A DNA stretch of 64,000 nt, taken from contig CAXXWF010000001.1 of the NCBI GenBank assembly GCA_963665865.2, positions 2,294,001 through 2,358,000 on the forward strand. Direction: 5' to 3'. The notes under the pieces were generated by a model that was not told the DNA's origin, searched no databases, and saw only the letters and a program-made list of their open reading frames with translations. Positions 60,782 to 64,000 of the stretch are shown piece by piece. Source of the stretch: PHAA01 sp963665865. Lineage in GTDB: Bacteria > Bacillota > Syntrophomonadia > Syntrophomonadales > Syntrophomonadaceae. Every line of letters starts with the position of its first letter. Within the stretch, counting starts at the first letter, position 1. The translations under genes and the position numbers were made by a program.

Positions 60782-62059
60782 TTATGTTTCTATTGGGGCT
60801 GTAATACGCAAAGGAATAATGCTTATTTTCGTTGGTGCTACAACGCCCAACAATGAACAATTTGGAGTCAATGAGCCGGCAGTGAGCTGGAGCAGATGAC
60901 TGCCGGGCTTCAGTATATCGAGACCCCTAACATCACAACTACCCCGTACCGGTATAATATTTGTTGCTATACACTGAGATACATCGCCATTGGGCAGCAA
61001 TTGATTATAGATGTCACTGGCGTTGCCAGTCTGGGTATCGGTAATATTCTGCGCTGGAACTTGTCCGGCAACAGTTGTGCTAACTGTTGTGGCAGTTGGT
61101 TGTGCCTCATTTGCGGCTACTATTACAATTCCTTGACCGCCGTTGTATTTTCGCATGTACTGGTAACTAATCCAACCATAACCACCTTGTCCCCATCCAG
61201 AACCCCAAGAATTAATGAATTTGAAAGCACCGGTACCGTCTTTAGTGATATGCGTATCATCATATCCGACTAAACAAATAAAATGGTTACCGGCTCCCCC
61301 GCCCTTCGCCAAAGCACCCACATCAGCTGCATTTATTTCACCTGTCTTGAGCCATCCCGGAGTCCAGTAAACAGTTATATCTACCTGGGTAGGAGCGTTA
61401 TCTAGGGCCCCTTGCAAGGAATCTAAATTACTGGGATTAACAGAACTCCAACTCAAATTTTTAAAATTAACAGCCTTGGCTTTTTGCGCCGCAGTTGGCT
61501 GGGTTTTATAATCTGTTACACTATACGGCATATCATTCAGGGTATCGCATCCCTGGGCGACTAGAAGATTGGCTGCAGCAACCGGGGATGCTCCCTTATC
61601 TCGTCCATTGTTGATCTGATTATATATATAGGAAGGACTATAAAGATGATCCGCTCCATAACCCAAACTACGACCCTGCCGCACCTCATAGCTCTTGTAG
61701 GCATATGACATTGACCAGCCTACACAACTCATCTGGTTTCCCTGATAGCCTACTGGCGGCATATCAGCCGACCAATCAATGGCACAAGCTGAATCTGAGC
61801 TTGGTAAACCAGCAGTATTGGGAATGCTCTGGCTGCTTTTCAGGGCAGCCCCAGCCGTTTTATCTCCATCTGCATTGTTGCTATTACTCATATGAATGAA
61901 GTTTCTATTATGATTGTTTATTTCTGTTATATCAGCAGCTGTGATGCTTACTCCGAGATTATGTGGTGTGGGGGCAGAACCAGCATCTGATACCGGGATG
62001 AATAACAACGAAAACATAAACAAGGTTAAAAGCAAGCTAATCTTTCGGTAGTGTCTCAT
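60782..62059 (-). CDS. Secreted papain-like (C1A) cysteine protease
   Basis: 425 residues. Signal peptide at about 1-26 (ISLLLTLFMFSLLFIPVSDA), a propeptide-like region to about 95, then the catalytic domain with the active-site Cys in QGNQMSCVGWSMSYAYKSYE, His in AGNHFICLVGYDD, and Asn in FINSWGSGWGQGGYGW. A 100-residue C-terminal domain of unknown type follows, with Cys residues. The ATG at 62059 has GGAGG 8 bases upstream; the frame extends upstream to 62149 but those codons overlap the riboswitch leader. It is the only gene in the transcript after the four aptamers. Confidence 0.9.
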   Translation of the reverse strand: MRHYRKISLLLTLFMFSLLFIPVSDAGSAPTPHNLGVSITAADITEINNHNRNFIHMSNSNNADGDKTAGAALKSSQSIPNTAGLPSSDSACAIDWSADMPPVGYQGNQMSCVGWSMSYAYKSYEVRQGRSLGYGADHLYSPSYIYNQINNGRDKGASPVAAANLLVAQGCDTLNDMPYSVTDYKTQPTAAQKAKAVNFKNLSWSSVNPSNLDSLQGALDNAPTQVDITVYWTPGWLKTGEINAADVGALAKGGGAGNHFICLVGYDDTHITKDGTGAFKFINSWGSGWGQGGYGWISYQYMRKYNGGQGIVIVAANEAQPTATTVSTTVAGQVPAQNITDTQTGNASDIYNQLLPNGDVSQCIATNIIPVRGSCDVRGLDILKPGSHLLQLTAGSLTPNCSLLGVVAPTKISIIPLRITAPIET

Positions 62060-62084
62060 AGGATCAACCTCCATAAATGAATTA

Positions 62085-62116
62085 AGCTCCTGTTCAGACA
62101 TTGCCAAACAGGGGCT
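62085..62116 (-). promoter_or_regulatory. Degenerate terminator-like hairpin just before the protease gene
   Basis: Same hairpin position as in the other three modules (AGCCCCTGTT...AACAGGAGCT), but with a mismatch and without the T tract (TTAATTC follows). It ends 13 bases upstream of the ribosome binding site. It may no longer terminate and could instead act on translation, or be a decayed platform. Confidence 0.6.
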
Positions 62117-62132
62117 TTCTTGCCCTTTACAC

Positions 62133-62204
62133 GGCAACCTGACTATCATAGCCTTGCGGCTTTAGACTCACGGCTTTGCGTCCCCGGCTTTCACCGGGTT
62201 TGCC
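62133..62204 (-). promoter_or_regulatory. c-di-GMP-I (GEMM-I) riboswitch aptamer 1 (gene-proximal)
   Basis: Minus strand order: GGCAAACC, hairpin GGTGAAAGCC, GGGGACGCAAAGCC, GTCTAAAGCC-GCAA-GGC, ATGATAGTCAGGTTGCC. This is the c-di-GMP-I architecture with GNRA-type tetraloop and GACGCAAAGCC core. It has CAGGTTGCC where the flgB aptamers have CCGGG[CT]TGCT. The two nearest repeats are almost identical to it. Confidence 0.88.
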
Positions 62205-62334
62205 TTTTTCTTACTTGTTTAATTTTTTTGTCTGGTTAGAACTGCTCGAACCAGTCTCCTGCATATTAGCTAATTCGATAATATTGGGTTTTAGCAACGC
62301 AGATAAAGAATTTCACCCCCTAAATTTGTGGATT

Positions 62335-62370
62335 TAAAAAGGCCCTGTTCAGCCATTGCCAAACAGGGCC
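62335..62370 (-). terminator. Intrinsic terminator of riboswitch module 2
   Basis: Minus strand GGCCCTGTTTGGC...GCTGAACAGGGCC with ten paired bases at the stem end, then TTTTTAAA. It lies 19 bases downstream of aptamer 2. Confidence 0.92.
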
Positions 62371-62389
62371 TATCTGGCCCTTCCATACT

Positions 62390-62461
62390 GGCAACCTGAC
62401 TATCATAGCCTTGCGGCTTTAGACTCACGGCTTTGCGTCCCCGGCTTTCACCGGGTTTGCC
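62390..62461 (-). promoter_or_regulatory. c-di-GMP-I (GEMM-I) riboswitch aptamer 2
   Basis: Same 72-base core as aptamer 1, 257 bases upstream of it. Followed 20 bases downstream by its own terminator. The 256-base modules are direct repeats. Confidence 0.9.
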
Positions 62462-62591
62462 TTTTTCTTACTTGTTTAATTCTTTTGTCTGGTTAGAATT
62501 GCTCGAACCAGTCTCCTGCATATTAGCCAATTCAATAATATTGGGTTTTAGCAACGCAGATAAAGAATTTCACCCCCTAAATTTGTGGATT

Positions 62592-62627
62592 TAAAAAGGC
62601 CCTGTTCAGCCATTGCCAAACAGGGCC
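62592..62627 (-). terminator. Intrinsic terminator of riboswitch module 3
   Basis: Same stem GGCCCTGTT...AACAGGGCC followed by TTTTTAAA on the minus strand. Confidence 0.92.
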
Positions 62628-62645
62628 TATCTGGCCCTTCATACT

Positions 62646-62717
62646 GGCAACCTGACTATCATAGCCTTGCGGCTTTAGACTCACGGCTTTGCGTCCCCGG
62701 CTTTCACCGGGTTTGCC
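62646..62717 (-). promoter_or_regulatory. c-di-GMP-I (GEMM-I) riboswitch aptamer 3
   Basis: Same core sequence, 256 bases upstream of aptamer 2, with the terminator 19 bases downstream. The spacer between modules differs slightly from the other copies (CCTGGTTGGAACTAG versus CTGGTTAGAACTGC). Confidence 0.9.
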
Positions 62718-62846
62718 TTTTTCTTACTTGTTTAATTTTTCCTGGTTGGAACTAGTCGAACCAGTCTCCTGCATATTAGCTAAATTCAACAATATGGGGT
62801 TTTAACTTAGCAGATAATTAATTTCATTCCCACAATTTTGCGAATT

Positions 62847-62882
62847 TAAAAAGGCCCTGTTCAGCCATTGCCAAACAGGGCC
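62847..62882 (-). terminator. Intrinsic terminator of riboswitch module 4
   Basis: GGCCCTGTT...AACAGGGCC then TTTTTAAATTC on the minus strand, as in modules 2 and 3. Confidence 0.92.
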
Positions 62883-62901
62883 CTATCTAACCCTTTGTAC
62901 T

Positions 62902-62973
62902 GGCAACCTGACTATCATAGCCTTGCGGCTTTAGACTCACGGCTTTGCGTCCCCGGCTTTCACCGGGTTTGCC
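62902..62973 (-). promoter_or_regulatory. c-di-GMP-I (GEMM-I) riboswitch aptamer 4 (promoter-proximal)
   Basis: Same 72-base core, 256 bases upstream of aptamer 3. It is the first aptamer transcribed. The segment upstream (63001-63030) keeps a hairpin GTCTGGT...ACCAGAC that also precedes the other aptamers. Confidence 0.9.
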
Positions 62974-63160
62974 TTTTTCTTACTTGTTTAATTTTTTTGT
63001 CTGGTCAGTACCTGATTAAACCAGACACATACTTAGATGGCTACCACTGATTAAACTTTAAAACCTAATTTCAAAGCCAATTCAATTAAACTTCGCGTGC
63101 TTCATTCGTCCTCTGGGCAATTTTCACTAAGATGATTCCTTAATAAATCCATTTTTACAT

Positions 63161-63187
63161 ATATCGTCTTTATTTCAGAAAACTTTA
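63161..63187 (-). promoter_or_regulatory. Sigma-28 (SigD)-type promoter of the riboswitch-protease transcript
   Basis: Minus strand TAAA (63187-63184), exactly 15 bases, GACGATAT (63168-63161). The -35 reads TAAAGTTT, a full match to the extended consensus, and six of eight -10 bases match GCCGATAA. The transcript would start near 63154 and carry all four aptamers before the protease start at 62059. Confidence 0.75.
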
Positions 63188-63869
63188 GGGTTTAATTAAA
63201 AAAATTTTGAGAGTCTTTAACTTAGGACACGATGAAGTCTATACGGGGCCTCAGAACACCATATATTTTTGCTTTTTATGCAATTATTGAAATTAATAAA
63301 AAGGGTTATATGGCTTGTTTCATGGGTAATTGCAGCAATGCAATAGTTTGGAGCCATTATGTGATGGGCACAGTGGTGTATGTTTAAAGTTCACAGCAAA
63401 AGAGAACGATGGTTATTATTAAATTCCACTATGTACTTAATCCACTCAATTACACTCCTTCATGGAAAAGGAATCTTCCAGAGCCAGGGGGTCAGATTTT
63501 TAACTAGATTTGTATATAAAAATGATGTCGTTAATTTTAATCCCAACAATAACGGTTTTGATGCTGCAACCGTGCTGCAATCATTATTATTCCAAAAAAT
63601 ATTGATGATTAATTGTTTTTACAATATACTTGTAATATAAGAATATTTAGCCAATCGGAAGCGATGAATGCGGGGATGCATTTGGACGCTTATCCCCGTA
63701 TAGAGCTAATAACGTAACCGACCATACCAGGCCGGTTTTTGTCTCCCAAGGAGGTGATAATATATAGGCTTCCTTGCAGCGGTGAGAGCTCCTCCAGACC
63801 AGCTCTGATCAAAAGGGCGCTCGTGAAGTTGAATTGTGTCATTAAGAGTCAATTTAAGGAGGGAAAACT
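63188..63869. other. Intergenic region without a supported gene
   Basis: No frame in this stretch has both a start with a ribosome binding site and a recognisable protein. A hairpin with AACCGACC..AGGCCGGTT followed by TTTTTG at about 63715-63740 could be a terminator or leader element for the gene at 63870, and AGAGCT..AGCTCT pairs at about 63787-63809. I do not recognise a known riboswitch. Confidence 0.5.
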
Positions 63870-64000
63870 ATGCATGTTTTTACTAAAACCGTATTTATTA
63901 AGGCCCCACCGCCTAAAGTAATGGCCGTGTTTGAAAACTGGGATTTATGGTTTGTCGGTATGAATACAACCAAATATAAGGAAACACCGGAGATAGTAGG
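63870..64000 (+). CDS. SRPBCC/polyketide cyclase-like protein (partial, runs off the right edge)
   Basis: The first 43 residues (HVFTKTVFIKAPPPKVMAVF, then ENWDLWFVGM) match the start of the START/SRPBCC fold, where the opening beta strand is followed by a helix at the AP..V motif. The ATG at 63870 has AAGGAGGG 7 bases upstream. The rest lies outside the window. Confidence 0.65.
   Translation, partial: MHVFTKTVFIKAPPPKVMAVFENWDLWFVGMNTTKYKETPEIV

Noticed and set aside
60600..60860. Second minus-strand frame overlapping the end of the protease gene
   Set aside because: No recognisable domain or ribosome binding site; the protease frame itself reads smoothly to its stop, so no frameshift is needed.
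62060..62149. Upstream extension of the protease reading frame to a start at 62149
   Set aside because: It overlaps the riboswitch region; the ATG at 62059 begins a clear signal peptide and has a well-placed ribosome binding site.
62130..63000. CRISPR array
   Set aside because: The repeats are 256 bases with internal aptamers and terminators, not short repeats with unique spacers; no cas genes are present.
63380..63640. 86-residue plus-strand frame between the protease leader and the last gene
   Set aside because: AT-rich, no family resemblance and no convincing ribosome binding site.
63660..63830. A known riboswitch or T-box before the last gene
   Set aside because: Only weak hairpins are visible; no conserved core of a named class could be matched.

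Overview
The window looks like a chromosome segment of an anaerobic, Gram-positive-lineage bacterium of the class Clostridia. The gene content, the strong GGAGG-type ribosome binding sites, frequent TTG/GTG starts, an S-layer-homology protein and the CsrA/FliW flagellin circuit fit a Syntrophomonas/Desulfotomaculum-type organism. The genus is an inference, because there is no rRNA or other taxonomic marker here. Nearly every gene from 1 to about 55.4 kb lies on the minus strand, so transcription runs right to left.

Layout. (1) 1-10.5 kb: early flagellar operon flgB-flgC-fliE-fliF-fliG-fliH-fliI-fliJ-fliK-flgD-(TIGR02530 type)-flgE-fliL, entering what is probably fliM at the left edge. Two tandem c-di-GMP-I (GEMM) riboswitch aptamers and one terminator precede flgB. 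(2) 10.7-12.5 kb: an unrecognised divergent gene and a ylqG/ylqH-like pair. (3) 12.6-25.9 kb: a nonulosonic (pseudaminic/legionaminic-type) acid flagellin glycosylation locus ending in a Maf-type motility accessory glycosyltransferase. Its middle (15.9-23.9 kb) is visibly AT-richer, and an internal scrap of a second pseG-like gene sits at one border. (4) 26.1-35.3 kb: flagellin fliC with its own sigma-28-type promoter and a CsrA hairpin, and the late operon flgM-flgN-flgK-flgL-fliW-csrA-flaG-fliD-fliT-flaG2-fliS behind another sigma-28-type promoter. (5) 35.3-54.2 kb: chemotaxis. cheB and cheR are followed by two related modules. Module 1 has cheA, cheW, an N-terminally short cheR, a metallo-beta-lactamase-fold gene, a ParA-like ATPase and a 1.48-thousand-residue receptor with no membrane segment. 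Module 2 has cheA, cheW, a deletion scar and a 1.45-thousand-residue membrane receptor. Both receptors are built of about 20-25 tandem HAMP-like units; the second carries a Cache sensor domain inside the array. The two cheA-cheW copies are almost identical over about 2.6 kb. (6) 54.4-64 kb: a Ca2+/H+ antiporter, a beta-propeller protein, uppP, an MntR-like regulator, an S-layer-homology protein, a secreted papain-like protease and the start of an SRPBCC-type gene.

Most notable: the protease gene follows a leader of about 1.1 kb holding four tandem c-di-GMP-I aptamers in 256-base modules. Three of the aptamers have their own intrinsic terminator, and the leader starts at a sigma-28-type promoter. 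Together with the tandem aptamers before flgB, this suggests that motility and surface proteolysis are both switched off by high c-di-GMP.

Together the genes describe one lifestyle switch: c-di-GMP gates the early flagellar operon and the protease, FlgM/sigma-28 times the late genes, FliW/CsrA controls flagellin translation, the glycan locus decorates flagellin, and two large HAMP-chain receptors feed identical CheA/CheW proteins.
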